Translations under genes and position numbers: made by a program
The notes under the pieces: model-generated
What the model was told of the DNA's origin: nothing
Database searches by the model: none
Seen by the model: only the letters and a program-made list of their open reading frames with translations
NCBI GenBank assembly: GCA_035511435.1
Contig: DATKFJ010000019.1
Location: 1-12,978, forward strand
Direction: 5' to 3'
Origin: JAMXLO01 sp035511435
Lineage (GTDB): Bacteria; Pseudomonadota; Alphaproteobacteria; Acetobacterales; Acetobacteraceae
Length of the DNA stretch: 12,978 nt
Shown here: piece by piece, positions 1 to 6,311 of the stretch
Layout: the number at the start of each line of letters is the position of its first letter
Numbering within the stretch: position 1 is the first letter of the stretch

Positions 1-1
1 G

Positions 2-157
2 GAGGAGCGGTTGGGACTGCAGGTTTTGCCGATTCCGCTCGAACTGCCTCCAGTGCCGATTTACATGATCTGGCACGAGACGCGCCGGCACGATACCGCG
101 CACCGCTGGCTGCGCGGAGTTGTGGTGCAGGAACTGGGCCGCTTTGCCCAAGGCTGA
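2..157 (+). CDS. LysR-family transcriptional regulator, C-terminal end (partial)
   Basis: Only the last 51 residues are in the window; the gene begins upstream. The frame reads through LPIPLELPPVPIYMIWHE, then RRHDTAHRWLR, and stops at TGA 155-157. A hydrophobic strand, then an MIWHE-type strand, then a D-x-AHRWLR helix start is the usual ending of the LysR substrate-binding domain. Family knowledge: such proteins bind DNA through an N-terminal winged helix and sense a small-molecule effector with this C-terminal domain. The DNA-binding part and the target genes are not visible. A perfect 9-bp hairpin begins 11 nt after the stop. The family call is fairly secure; subfamily and effector cannot be read from so short a piece. 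Confidence 0.8.
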   Translation, partial: EERLGLQVLPIPLELPPVPIYMIWHETRRHDTAHRWLRGVVVQELGRFAQG

Positions 158-168
158 ACGCCGCGACA

Positions 169-190
169 GCAATGCCCCGCAGGGCATTGC
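169..190 (+). terminator. hairpin just after LysR stop
   Basis: GCAATGCCC (169-177) and GGGCATTGC (182-190) form a perfect 9-bp stem with a 4-nt loop (CGCA), beginning 11 nt after the LysR stop. No T-run follows, so it may protect the 3' end or belong to a dispersed repeat rather than act as an intrinsic terminator. Its right arm overlaps the 31-bp motif shared with 7446-7476. Confidence 0.3.
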
Positions 191-212
191 CACGGTAGCC
201 GGCTCTGGCCGC
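182..212 (+). repeat. 31-bp dispersed motif, copy A
   Basis: From 182 the sequence GGGCATTGCCACGGTAGCCG and its next 11 bases match 7446-7476 at 27 of 31 positions in the same orientation. It lies in non-coding DNA. Copy B lies close to transposase debris, so this may be part of an old mobile-element end, but no complete element is visible. Confidence 0.5.
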
Positions 213-304
213 ACTTTGTCCGGATCTGTTCTGGCGTCAGCAGCCGGGTCTCAGCGGCGGAGTTAAATTGTGCCAGATAGCGGCGTGAAAGTGTACCGGT
301 TGGG

Positions 305-330
305 TTAAGAGAAAAGGGCCGCGAAGCCCT
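305..330 (-). terminator. rho-independent terminator-like hairpin, minus strand
   Basis: On the minus strand AGGGCT, loop TCGC, GGCCCT (330 down to 315) forms a 6-bp stem with one G-U pair. It is followed at once by a T-rich run, TTTCTCTT. It would end leftward transcripts, most likely that of the oxidoreductase whose stop is about 330 nt upstream. Confidence 0.5.
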
Positions 331-426
331 GTTGATGGTCGGGGACGCGCGGAGCGCGGCTTGTAGCGCGCGTCGGCACATCATGTTTCGATGGCGGTGG
401 CTCCTTCCGTGGCTTTTTTCATGATT

Positions 427-465
427 GGGTTCAGCCCCCTGACCCTGCCGGGGTTGAGCCCTTTT
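427..465 (+). terminator. rho-independent terminator-like hairpin, plus strand
   Basis: The arms GGGTTCAGCCCC (427-438) and GGGGTTGAGCCC (450-461) pair over 12 bp with two G-U wobbles and an 11-nt loop. TTTT follows directly (462-465). It fits the end of a rightward transcript such as the LysR gene, although it lies 270 nt past that stop. Confidence 0.55.
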
Positions 466-493
466 GCTGGTCGCGAGCCGAAAGCTTTCACCA

Positions 494-512
494 TTCCTTT
501 CTATGAAAGGAA
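494..512. repeat. 8-bp perfect inverted repeat
   Basis: TTCCTTTC (494-501), TAT, GAAAGGAA (505-512). It is a perfect, AT-richer palindrome in otherwise GC-rich DNA. It may be an operator or a small hairpin. No adjacent start codon with a ribosome site makes a specific role likely. Confidence 0.4.
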
Positions 513-659
513 CGCAAACGGTTTTTGGTAGATACTCGTCTTGCGCTCCGCAAGCTGATCGTCGGCTACGGCGACCGCATTACACGTCCCGATCCGCGCA
601 ACCCGCAGCATAACGCCCGGGATGCTCCAACGCGCCTGGTCGAACTGAACGCGCGTCTC

Positions 660-1805
660 CTACAGCCGCAACGTCGGCACACTCATCCACCGATCCTCGG
701 CAACACTGCGATTCGCCAGGTCCGCGAGTTGTACCGCCTTCGCCCCTTCGACCAGCGTCGGCATATACGGTGCGTCCTCCGCGACATGGCGCAGGAACGC
801 CTCCCAGCACTGGCGAAAAGGGTTCGTCACCGGCAGCGTGTCCGGCACCTCTTGCCACTGTGCGAACAGGTCCATGTCGGCCGGCCGCCCTCCGCCGAAG
901 AACGCATCGGGCGTGTTCACCGCTGCCTGCGTGAAGCAACGGAACCGCCCCGCCACCGCTGAACCGAGCGTGCCGTCGATCTGCACCACCATCGTGTCGT
1001 CGCGCCGGATGCGCGTCGCCCAGCTATTGGTGATCACACCAACTGCGCCGCCTTCCAGTCGCAACAATGCGTGCGACGTATCCTCCGCATCCACCGTGTA
1101 GCGTCGCCCAGTCTCGTCCACGCGCTCGGGTATCGCCGTCGACATCAGCGCGCACACGCCGGTTACCGGGGCGACGAGCCGATCGATCATGTAGCGCCAG
1201 TGCGCCATCATATCGAGCGCAATACCGCCGCCCTCGCCGCGCCTGTAATTCCAACTCGGCCGCTGGCATTGCTGTGTCGTGCCGTCGAATATCCAGGAAC
1301 CGGCATCGATGCGGATCGAGAGGATCCGTCCGAAGAAACCGGACTCCTTCACGAACAGCAGCTTGGCAAACCCCGGCAGGTATAGCTTGTCCTGGATTAC
1401 GCCGTGCTTCACGCCGGCCATGTGCGCCGCTCGCGCCAGCGCCATCGCTTCTTCCACGGTCGGTGCGGTTGGCTTTTCGATATGGATGTGTTTGCCGGCC
1501 GTGATCGCCTTGCGCACACGCTCCGGCCGATTCCCGGTCGCAGCGCAATCCATGAAGATCGCATCCGGCCCCCGCAGCGCCTCGTCGAGGTTCGTGGTCC
1601 AGCGCTGATCACCATGTGCGGCTGCCAGTGCCTGCAAGCGATCCGTGTCGCGCCCGACCAGCAACAGCTCCGGAATCAACCGATCGCCATTGCGCAACGG
1701 CAGCCCGCCTTCCGCTGCGATCGTGAGCAGATTTGCCATATGTTGGGTCGTGCCCATGCGACCGGTGGCGCCATTGATGATGACGCCGATGCGACGTTCG
1801 CTCAT
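660..1805 (-). CDS. Gfo/Idh/MocA-family NAD(P)-dependent oxidoreductase
   Basis: A 381-residue cytoplasmic enzyme. The N-terminal Rossmann fold is marked by GVIINGATGRMG (residues 7-18), which binds the dinucleotide. HIEKPTAP carries the family EKP motif (residues 110-112). The C-terminal alpha/beta domain includes a GGGIALDMMAHW-type helix. Family members oxidise or reduce hydroxyls of sugars, cyclitols and related compounds; the substrate here cannot be read off. An in-frame ATG lies 18 nt upstream (1823), but AGGGGGG sits 6 nt before the ATG at 1805, which decides the start. It is divergent from the decarboxylase-like gene at 1952 with 146 bp between them, which suggests a shared control region. 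Length is normal and nothing is broken. The frame continues open after the TAG stop for about 50 codons. Confidence 0.87.
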   Translation of the reverse strand: MSERRIGVIINGATGRMGTTQHMANLLTIAAEGGLPLRNGDRLIPELLLVGRDTDRLQALAAAHGDQRWTTNLDEALRGPDAIFMDCAATGNRPERVRKAITAGKHIHIEKPTAPTVEEAMALARAAHMAGVKHGVIQDKLYLPGFAKLLFVKESGFFGRILSIRIDAGSWIFDGTTQQCQRPSWNYRRGEGGGIALDMMAHWRYMIDRLVAPVTGVCALMSTAIPERVDETGRRYTVDAEDTSHALLRLEGGAVGVITNSWATRIRRDDTMVVQIDGTLGSAVAGRFRCFTQAAVNTPDAFFGGGRPADMDLFAQWQEVPDTLPVTNPFRQCWEAFLRHVAEDAPYMPTLVEGAKAVQLADLANRSVAEDRWMSVPTLRL

Positions 1806-1849
1806 GCCCATCCCCCCTACCATTCAGCCGTCGCCTACACCGTTGCCCG

Positions 1850-1868
1850 GCGTCTCGCAATGAGACGC
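1850..1868. promoter_or_regulatory. inverted repeat in divergent promoter region
   Basis: GCGTCTC (1850-1856) and GAGACGC (1862-1868) form a perfect 7-bp inverted repeat with a 5-nt spacer. It lies midway in the 146-bp gap between the two divergent genes, 45 bp from one start and 83 bp from the other. Its position fits an operator; the regulator is unknown. Confidence 0.35.
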
Positions 1869-1951
1869 GCAAGGCACACCGCTGCCGGGCCGTTTGTGTG
1901 AACAGGAAAGGCGATTAACATGTCGGACCACTGTAATTCGAAGGATGCGTC

Positions 1952-2815
1952 ATGAATCCCCCCGACCGCTTGCGAGCACTATTGGCCGAACCGGGCTTCG
2001 TCGTGATGCCCGCCGTATGGGACGGACTGAGCGCCAAATTGTCGGCTGGGGCGGGCTTCAAGACGGCATTCCTCTCCGGCTCCTGCGTCGCGGCGAGTCG
2101 ATTGGGCGGACCCGACCTTGATCTGCTGTCGTTCGCGGAGATGTTCGATTCATTCAACATGGTACGCGGTGCGTCGCCGGATACGCTGGTGCTGGCCGAT
2201 GGCGATCATGGCTACGGCAACGCCATGAACGTGCAGCGCACCGTGCGCAGCTACGGCCGCGCGGGTGCCGCCGCTATTCTCATCGAAGACAAGATCACAC
2301 CGCGCGCCCTCACCGCCGCCGGCAAACCATGCCTGCCACGCGACGAAGCGCGCATGAAGATTCGCGCCGCGGTACAGGCAGCAAAAGAATCCGGTATCCT
2401 GATCCTGGCGCGCACCGACTGCCGACCGACCCAGGGCATCGATGAAGCCGTCGCACGGATTGAGATGTATGTGCAGGAAGGCGCCGATATCCTGTTCCTC
2501 GACTCGCCCGCCGATGACGCGGAAATTCACCGCGCCGTGGCGGCCGCCAAGGGCAAGCCGTCGTTCGCCGTGCTGTCTCCCGGTGCACCACGGGCAACAC
2601 CATCGCGCAGCCGGGCGGAGGAATTGGGATTCAAGATCGGCACCTATCCCACCGGCCTGCTGTCGCCTGCGGCAGCCGGCATGAAGGCCGGCGTTGCGGC
2701 TCTGGTTGCCGGCGAAGCCGAAGCGTCGAGCGCACTGTCGCCCCCGGAATTGCGCGCGATGCTGGGCTATCCGGACTACGATGCACAGGCGAAGCCGTTC
2801 ATCGTATCCGGCTGA
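1952..2815 (+). CDS. isocitrate lyase/PEP mutase superfamily protein, oxaloacetate decarboxylase-like
   Basis: A 287-residue TIM-barrel protein. AAGGA (1941-1945) lies 6 nt before the ATG. Visible motifs: DGDHGYGNAMNVQRTV (residues 83-98) with metal-binding Asp83/Asp85, IEDK (111-114), and LARTD (152-156) with the conserved Arg. The lysine-rich KKCGH loop that carries the catalytic Cys of isocitrate and methylisocitrate lyases is absent; the matching stretch reads ITPRALTAAGKPCLPRDE. From memory, DHGYGNAxNVxRTV, the missing Cys loop and the 287-residue length all resemble the Pseudomonas oxaloacetate decarboxylase branch (oxaloacetate to pyruvate and CO2, Mg-dependent). A phosphonomutase or C-C hydrolase on another 2-oxo acid remains possible. 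It is divergent from a Gfo/Idh oxidoreductase and convergent with the ProX gene, with an 85-bp gap. Confidence 0.8.
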   Translation: MNPPDRLRALLAEPGFVVMPAVWDGLSAKLSAGAGFKTAFLSGSCVAASRLGGPDLDLLSFAEMFDSFNMVRGASPDTLVLADGDHGYGNAMNVQRTVRSYGRAGAAAILIEDKITPRALTAAGKPCLPRDEARMKIRAAVQAAKESGILILARTDCRPTQGIDEAVARIEMYVQEGADILFLDSPADDAEIHRAVAAAKGKPSFAVLSPGAPRATPSRSRAEELGFKIGTYPTGLLSPAAAGMKAGVAALVAGEAEASSALSPPELRAMLGYPDYDAQAKPFIVSG

Positions 2816-2900
2816 GAATTCGAAGCACGCATCGCGAGAGTCAGCCTCGGCATCCGGAACCCGACGTGATCGGCAGCGTTGGATCAAGGTACCGGCGCAG

Positions 2901-3410
2901 CTATTCGTCCGCGGGAACCTCCGGCAGTCGCACAACGATCGGCTCATAGCCGAGCGCGCGGATGAACCGCACCAGGTCGGCCGAGCGCAGCGTGGTCGAA
3001 GCGGCATTGTGCAGCGGGTGGAAGTTCACCCACTCGCTATCGAGCATCTCCTCGTCCAGGATCACGCTGACCCGGCGTTGCTTGTCGTTGATCAGTCCGA
3101 ACGGCGTCACCGATCCCGGCGTCAGCGCCAGCACCTCTTGCAGCACGTCGGGCCGGGCGAAAGAGAAGCGTGGTGCGCCCAGCGCCTTCTCAAGCCGCGC
3201 CAGATCGGCGCGCTTGTCCGCCGGCATGACGACCAGCCAGATGCCACCCTTGCGGTCCTTGATGAACAGATTCTTGCAATGCAGGCCTGGGATCTTGTCG
3301 TGCCAGGGCCGGCCCTCCTCCACCGTGAAGAAGGCCGGATGCTCAACCGTGCTGTGCTCGATGCCCAGCCGGTCGAACAGTGCGAAGAGGTCGGCGGGAG
3401 TTGCTGGCAT
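2901..3410 (-). CDS. ProX/YbaK-type prolyl-tRNA editing protein (trans-editing deacylase)
   Basis: A 169-residue single-domain YbaK/aa-tRNA deacylase, a cytoplasmic enzyme that hydrolyses mischarged tRNA (Ala-tRNA-Pro in the ProXp-ala branch). Typical stretches are LFDRLGIEHSTVEHPAFFTV near the start, LHCKNLFIKDRKG (residues 43-55) with the conserved Lys46, a TPGSVTPFGLINDK segment, and a VNFHPLHNAASTTL segment near the end. The start at 3410 (MPATPADL) is chosen because the family begins here. An upstream ATG at 3449 would add 13 residues of unlikely composition. Neither start has a strong Shine-Dalgarno site. Its stop faces that of the upstream decarboxylase-like gene. It is a housekeeping quality-control gene standing alone, intact, at the edge of the mobile-element debris that begins about 120 bp upstream of its start. 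Confidence 0.88.
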   Translation of the reverse strand: MPATPADLFALFDRLGIEHSTVEHPAFFTVEEGRPWHDKIPGLHCKNLFIKDRKGGIWLVVMPADKRADLARLEKALGAPRFSFARPDVLQEVLALTPGSVTPFGLINDKQRRVSVILDEEMLDSEWVNFHPLHNAASTTLRSADLVRFIRALGYEPIVVRLPEVPADE

Positions 3411-3529
3411 GGTGCAGCGCCATGTGCGGGAATCGCGTGCGCAAATCAACCGGCCGATTGTGGCTGATCAGCGCCATAGAAGCCGGCTCAGCGCCGGATC
3501 GATGCCGTTGGCCGGCACCTCATAGGATC

Positions 3530-3942
3530 TATGTGAAGGTCAAAGGCCGCTGGATGTATCTGTATCGGGCGGTCGACAGCCGCAGCCAGACCATTGATTG
3601 CCTGCTGCCAAGCGCGACGCCGAGGCGGCGAAACGCTTCTTCCGAAAGGCGATGGCGCAGCCGCATACGGTCAACCCGCGCACCATCACAGTAGACAAGA
3701 ATGCGGCCTATCCAAAGGCGGACGCGGAGATGAAGAAGGACGGCGAACTCTGGCGCTGCTCACGACTGCGACAGGTGAAATACCTGAACGATATCGTCGA
3801 GCAGGACCATCGGAATGTAAAACGACTGGCCAGTCCGGGGCCAGGTTTTGGCAGTTTCCGGACGGCCCGACAAACGTTGGCAGGCTACGAGGCAATGGCA
3901 ATGATCAGGCAGGGGCAAGTTCGGAACATCGATGGTCGCGAC
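3530..3942 (+). pseudogene. IS6-family transposase remnant (5'-truncated, frameshifted)
   Basis: The frame opens with YVKVKGRWMYLYRAVDS and runs to IDCLL at 3607, then shifts to the next frame at AKRDAEAAKRFFRKAM. It continues through ITVDKNAAYP, NDIVEQDHRNVKRL and ARQTLAGYEAMAMI to NIDGRD. These are the core blocks of IS6/IS26-type DDE transposases. The second catalytic Asp (in TVDKN) and the Glu (in DIVEQDH) are present. The first Asp, normally in a W-x-x-DETYVKVKG block just before the preserved start, is missing together with roughly the first third of the protein. A net loss of 1 or 4 nt near 3605-3608 causes the frameshift. No inverted repeats or target duplication are seen. The 3' end runs straight into amidohydrolase-like scraps. 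It cannot encode a working enzyme. Confidence 0.85.
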
Positions 3943-3944
3943 AT

Positions 3945-4043
3945 CAGCAATGCTCATGGGCGGCGCCTGCGCCAAGGCTTATGGCTGGTCGCCTCAGCGA
4001 CGCGGAGCGGGCAATGCTCATGGGCGGCCTGACGGTCTCTTGA
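3945..4043 (+). pseudogene. amidohydrolase C-terminus scraps, tandemly duplicated
   Basis: Two frames read amidohydrolase endings. Around 3947-3994 the frame gives AMLMGGACAKAYGWSP. From about 3985 another frame gives RLSDAERAMLMGGLTVS and stops at 4041-4043. The intact minus-strand amidohydrolase at 6312-7283 ends in RLSASERAMLMGGATAKAYGWSP, so both pieces are the same C-terminal region in an overlapping, partly repeated order. The junction between them reuses GGTCGCCT in both frames. The fragments differ from the intact gene in bases and residues, so they come from a diverged paralogue or an orthologue, not a recent copy. The rest of that gene is missing, replaced on the left by the IS6 remnant. 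Confidence 0.75.
3947..4028 (+). repeat. 18-bp direct repeat, 64-bp period
   Basis: GCAATGCTCATGGGCGGC occurs at 3947-3964 and again at 4011-4028, an exact match 64 bp apart. It encodes AMLMGG of the amidohydrolase C-terminus in each copy. This is what a tandem duplication of a 64-bp segment would leave if the second copy was then truncated. Confidence 0.85.
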
Positions 4044-4110
4044 AGTCATGGGACCATCATTGTAACGAAAGCCCAACTGTTCTCCTAAACGACCGCAACC
4101 TCCAGGACCG

Positions 4111-5610
4111 CTAAGGAGCTGGGCGAACATCCTGGAGCGGGAGCAACCCATTTGCCAGCAGGGTGACCCCGGTCACCTTCTTCGACACGCCCAGGATATT
4201 ACGCGTGGTCCAGAGATAGATCAGAGGCAGATCCGTTTGTTCCTGGCGCCAAAGCTGCTCATAGATTGCCCGGCGCCGGTCCGGATCGCTCTCGCGGCGC
4301 GCGCCCTCCAGCAACTCGTCCGCATGCGGGTTCGCGTACTTGGTGATGTTGAGCGCTTGCCCTGAATGCAAGAAGGGGTAGCTGTTGCTGTCGGGATCCA
4401 GCAGGCCGGACCAGCCGCCGAGAGCCAACTCGAATTCCCCACGCGTGGTCGCGTTGATCACCGCACCGAACTCAGCCGCGACCAATTTCACGTCGAATCC
4501 GGCCTCGGCCGCCATCGCCTGGATGACTTCGCCCGCCTGCACGCCTTGTGGCGTGTTGTAGACGAGCAGGCTGACACGCACTGGCGCCGTCATCCCAGCC
4601 TGCTGTAGCAAGGCCTTCGCTGAAGCCACGTCGTGCGGTGGAATCGGGATGCCTCGCGCGTAGTACGGGCTCGCCGCCGAGATCGCCTGCGCGTTCGGCT
4701 CATACATTCCCGCGAAAACCACCTGAGACAACGCGGCACGGTCCAGCGACAACTCGAACGCATGTCGGACGCGTGGGTCGCGCGCCAGCGGCGACGACCC
4801 GGCGAGATTCACATTGAGCGCACCATAGCCCAGGCCGGGCACGCTGATGACGGTCAGATTGGGGGTCGCCTTGGCCGTTTGCACATCCAGTGGCGCCACC
4901 TCGGCGATATCCAGCGTGCCCGATTGCAGGTTGGTAAGCCTGATGGTGCTGTCAGGGACCACTCGGTAGGTGACGCGATCATAATGTATGCGCCCGGCAT
5001 CCCAGTATCCGGGGAAGCGTTCCAGAACGATGCGATCCTGCGCGACTCGCTCAACGAAACGGTACGGCCCGGCGCACACCGGATGTTGACCGAAATCCTT
5101 GCCGGCGGCTTCGGCGGCCTTGGGCGAGATCATCATGCCGGCCCGGTCGGTCAGCACCGCCACGAACGGAGAGAACGGTTGCTTCAGCACCACGCGCACC
5201 GTGAGCGGGTCGATCACCTCCACGTGGTCCATGGCCCCGATGTCGTTGCGGCGGAAGCTACCTGGCATCGTCACATGGCGCTCCAGCGTGTATTTGACCG
5301 CGGCGGCATCGAGCGTCTCGCCGTCCTGGAACTGCACACCGGGGCGGATATGGATCAGCAGGTTGGTGCTATCGGTCCACTCGTAGCCCGTGGCGAGCAC
5401 CGGGACGATCGCTTGGTTGGCGTCGAAGTCGAACAGCTTGTCGCAGATGGCGGTCATCACCAATGTGCCGACGTAAGTGCGCGACAGAGTGGGATCCAAC
5501 AGATCGGGGTCGTCGCGCATCCCGATCCGCAGCGCGGGTGCCTGCGCGACAGCCGCACCGCCCAACATCGCCAGAGCCAGCACCACGACTGTCAGACGCA
5601 CACGGAACAT
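4111..5610 (-). CDS. ABC transporter substrate-binding protein, family 5 (peptide/nickel/opine type)
   Basis: A 499-residue periplasmic binding protein. AGGAGA lies about 6 nt before the ATG at 5610, so an in-frame upstream start at 5721 is rejected. Residues 1-22 form a Sec signal: MFRVR, a hydrophobic core, and a likely AVA|Q cleavage. The mature part starts LRIGMRDDPDLLDPTLS and carries the family block WTDSTNLLIHIRPGVQFQDG, then ALKYTLER-like and PFVAVLTDRAGMMISP segments. A late QTDLPLIYLW precedes the C-terminal lobe. Family members deliver oligopeptides, dipeptides, opines, glutathione or metal chelates to DppBCDF-type permeases. No permease or ATPase gene is in the window, and its 3' side ends in transposase debris. 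The transporter is therefore either elsewhere or lost. The Tat-exported amidohydrolase lies upstream on the same strand. Confidence 0.9.
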   Translation of the reverse strand: MFRVRLTVVVLALAMLGGAAVAQAPALRIGMRDDPDLLDPTLSRTYVGTLVMTAICDKLFDFDANQAIVPVLATGYEWTDSTNLLIHIRPGVQFQDGETLDAAAVKYTLERHVTMPGSFRRNDIGAMDHVEVIDPLTVRVVLKQPFSPFVAVLTDRAGMMISPKAAEAAGKDFGQHPVCAGPYRFVERVAQDRIVLERFPGYWDAGRIHYDRVTYRVVPDSTIRLTNLQSGTLDIAEVAPLDVQTAKATPNLTVISVPGLGYGALNVNLAGSSPLARDPRVRHAFELSLDRAALSQVVFAGMYEPNAQAISAASPYYARGIPIPPHDVASAKALLQQAGMTAPVRVSLLVYNTPQGVQAGEVIQAMAAEAGFDVKLVAAEFGAVINATTRGEFELALGGWSGLLDPDSNSYPFLHSGQALNITKYANPHADELLEGARRESDPDRRRAIYEQLWRQEQTDLPLIYLWTTRNILGVSKKVTGVTLLANGLLPLQDVRPAP

Positions 5611-5830
5611 TTCCAATCTCCTGCAACGGGTCCGAGCCAGGCATGAAGCTTGCCACCTGATCACGATAGCCTGGCGGCTGACCTCATCATGATGGCGCGG
5701 CAATCGCAGGAGCCGGGTCACAGGCTGGGCGAGCGGCCGGAGCTCCGTCAGATTTGGGATGAGATCGATGATCCGTTATTGAAAGCTTCAGGGTATCCAC
5801 GAAGACGGGTCACTCCCAATCCCACTGTAT

Positions 5831-5853
5831 GAGGGCAGAGCGTCGGTTGTCAG
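5831..5853 (+). repeat. left terminal inverted repeat of the MITE-like element
   Basis: A 23-bp arm beginning GAGGGCAGAG and ending GGTTGTCAG. It is the exact reverse complement of 6088-6110. Confidence 0.92.
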
Positions 5854-5948
5854 ATAAACAACGCTAACATAGAACAGCATCCGAATAGAGCGATGACAAC
5901 CGCCAATCGTCGGGCTTGTCCGTTTTTACGTCCGGCAATCAAATCGTC

Positions 5949-5972
5949 CGGCTTGTCGTTCGGCTTGTCGTT
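5949..5972 (+). repeat. 12-bp tandem repeat inside the MITE-like element
   Basis: CGGCTTGTCGTT is present twice in perfect tandem (5949-5960, 5961-5972). Imperfect relatives (CGGGCTTGTCCG, near 5918) lie just upstream. Such subterminal repeats can be transposase-binding sites, but that is only a possibility here. Confidence 0.6.
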
Positions 5973-6087
5973 CGCAGAGCGGTGTTTCCGGACAGTCTGA
6001 GCGTGACCGCCCAACGGTCGTTAGACGGATAAAGAACCAGCGAGTGTCGTCGATGTTCGCCGAACGTTCGTCCTTGGCGCTGTTCAG

Positions 6088-6110
6088 CTGACAACCGACG
6101 CTCTGCCCTC
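6088..6110 (-). repeat. right terminal inverted repeat of the MITE-like element
   Basis: A 23-bp arm beginning CTGACAACC and ending CTCTGCCCTC. It is the exact reverse complement of 5831-5853 and is followed by TAT, as the left arm is preceded by TAT. Confidence 0.92.
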
Positions 6111-6311
6111 TATGAAGTAGCTTGCTCAAGCGACGCTCGCGTATGGGCCAACCATGGCACGAGCAGCGATCATAACGATCCGCATGGGAACTCCGGAAAA
6201 CACCTGAGATTCTGTCCCCCTCTACCTTGCGGGTTGCATTGATCCGTGGGGTGACGAACCAGATCCAAGACCTGGCACTGCCACTGCAACGCCCGGAAGC
6301 TGGAGATGGCG

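Larger units (their letters stand above)
158..659. other. gene-free interval between LysR end and oxidoreductase end
   Basis: About 500 bp without a convincing gene. A 107-codon open frame on the minus strand (61-384) overlaps the LysR coding end, has no well-placed ribosome site and looks like no protein family I know. The interval holds a hairpin right after LysR, a minus-strand and a plus-strand terminator-like hairpin, a short A/T-rich inverted repeat near 500, and one copy of a 31-bp motif repeated near 7446. Between about 510 and 659 the minus strand stays open in the oxidoreductase frame, after its stop codon. Confidence 0.6.
5831..6110. mobile_element. MITE-like non-autonomous element, 280 bp
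   Basis: The two ends are perfect 23-bp inverted repeats, 5831-5853 beginning GAGGGCAGAGCGTCGG and 6088-6110 ending in its complement. Weaker pairing continues about 12 bp further in. TAT flanks the element directly on both sides (5828-5830 and 6111-6113), consistent with a 3-bp target-site duplication. No transposase is encoded. The inside is less GC-rich and carries a 12-bp tandem repeat, a GTTC-N7-GTTC site and a CGAACGTTCG palindrome. The size, ends and lack of coding capacity fit a miniature inverted-repeat element moved in trans. A 3-bp TNN-type duplication would suit some IS5-group transposases, but the parent family is unknown to me. Confidence 0.8.
5611..6311. other. gene-free interval carrying a MITE-like element
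   Basis: About 700 bp between the substrate-binding protein and the amidohydrolase. The central 280 bp are the MITE-like element. To its left (5611-5830) a 60-codon plus-strand frame ends IDDPLLKASGYPRRRV. This faintly recalls DUF1127-type tails but lacks a ribosome site and is not called. To its right (6114-6311) I see no gene, hairpin or repeat of note. Confidence 0.6.

Noticed and set aside
61..384. 107-codon minus-strand frame with a PEQIRTKCGQSRLPWQCPAGH-like stretch
   Set aside because: Overlaps the LysR coding end, has no spaced ribosome site, and the stretch lies over the hairpin and dispersed repeat. More likely repeat DNA that happens to be open.
4633..5646. 337-codon plus-strand frame opposite the substrate-binding protein
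   Set aside because: Low-complexity His/Arg/Asp composition, while the other strand has a signal peptide, a ribosome site and family motifs.
5650..5832. 60-codon plus-strand frame ending in an IDDPLLKASGYPRR stretch, DUF1127-like?
   Set aside because: Resemblance is faint, there is no ribosome site, and it ends at the MITE border. Not enough to call.
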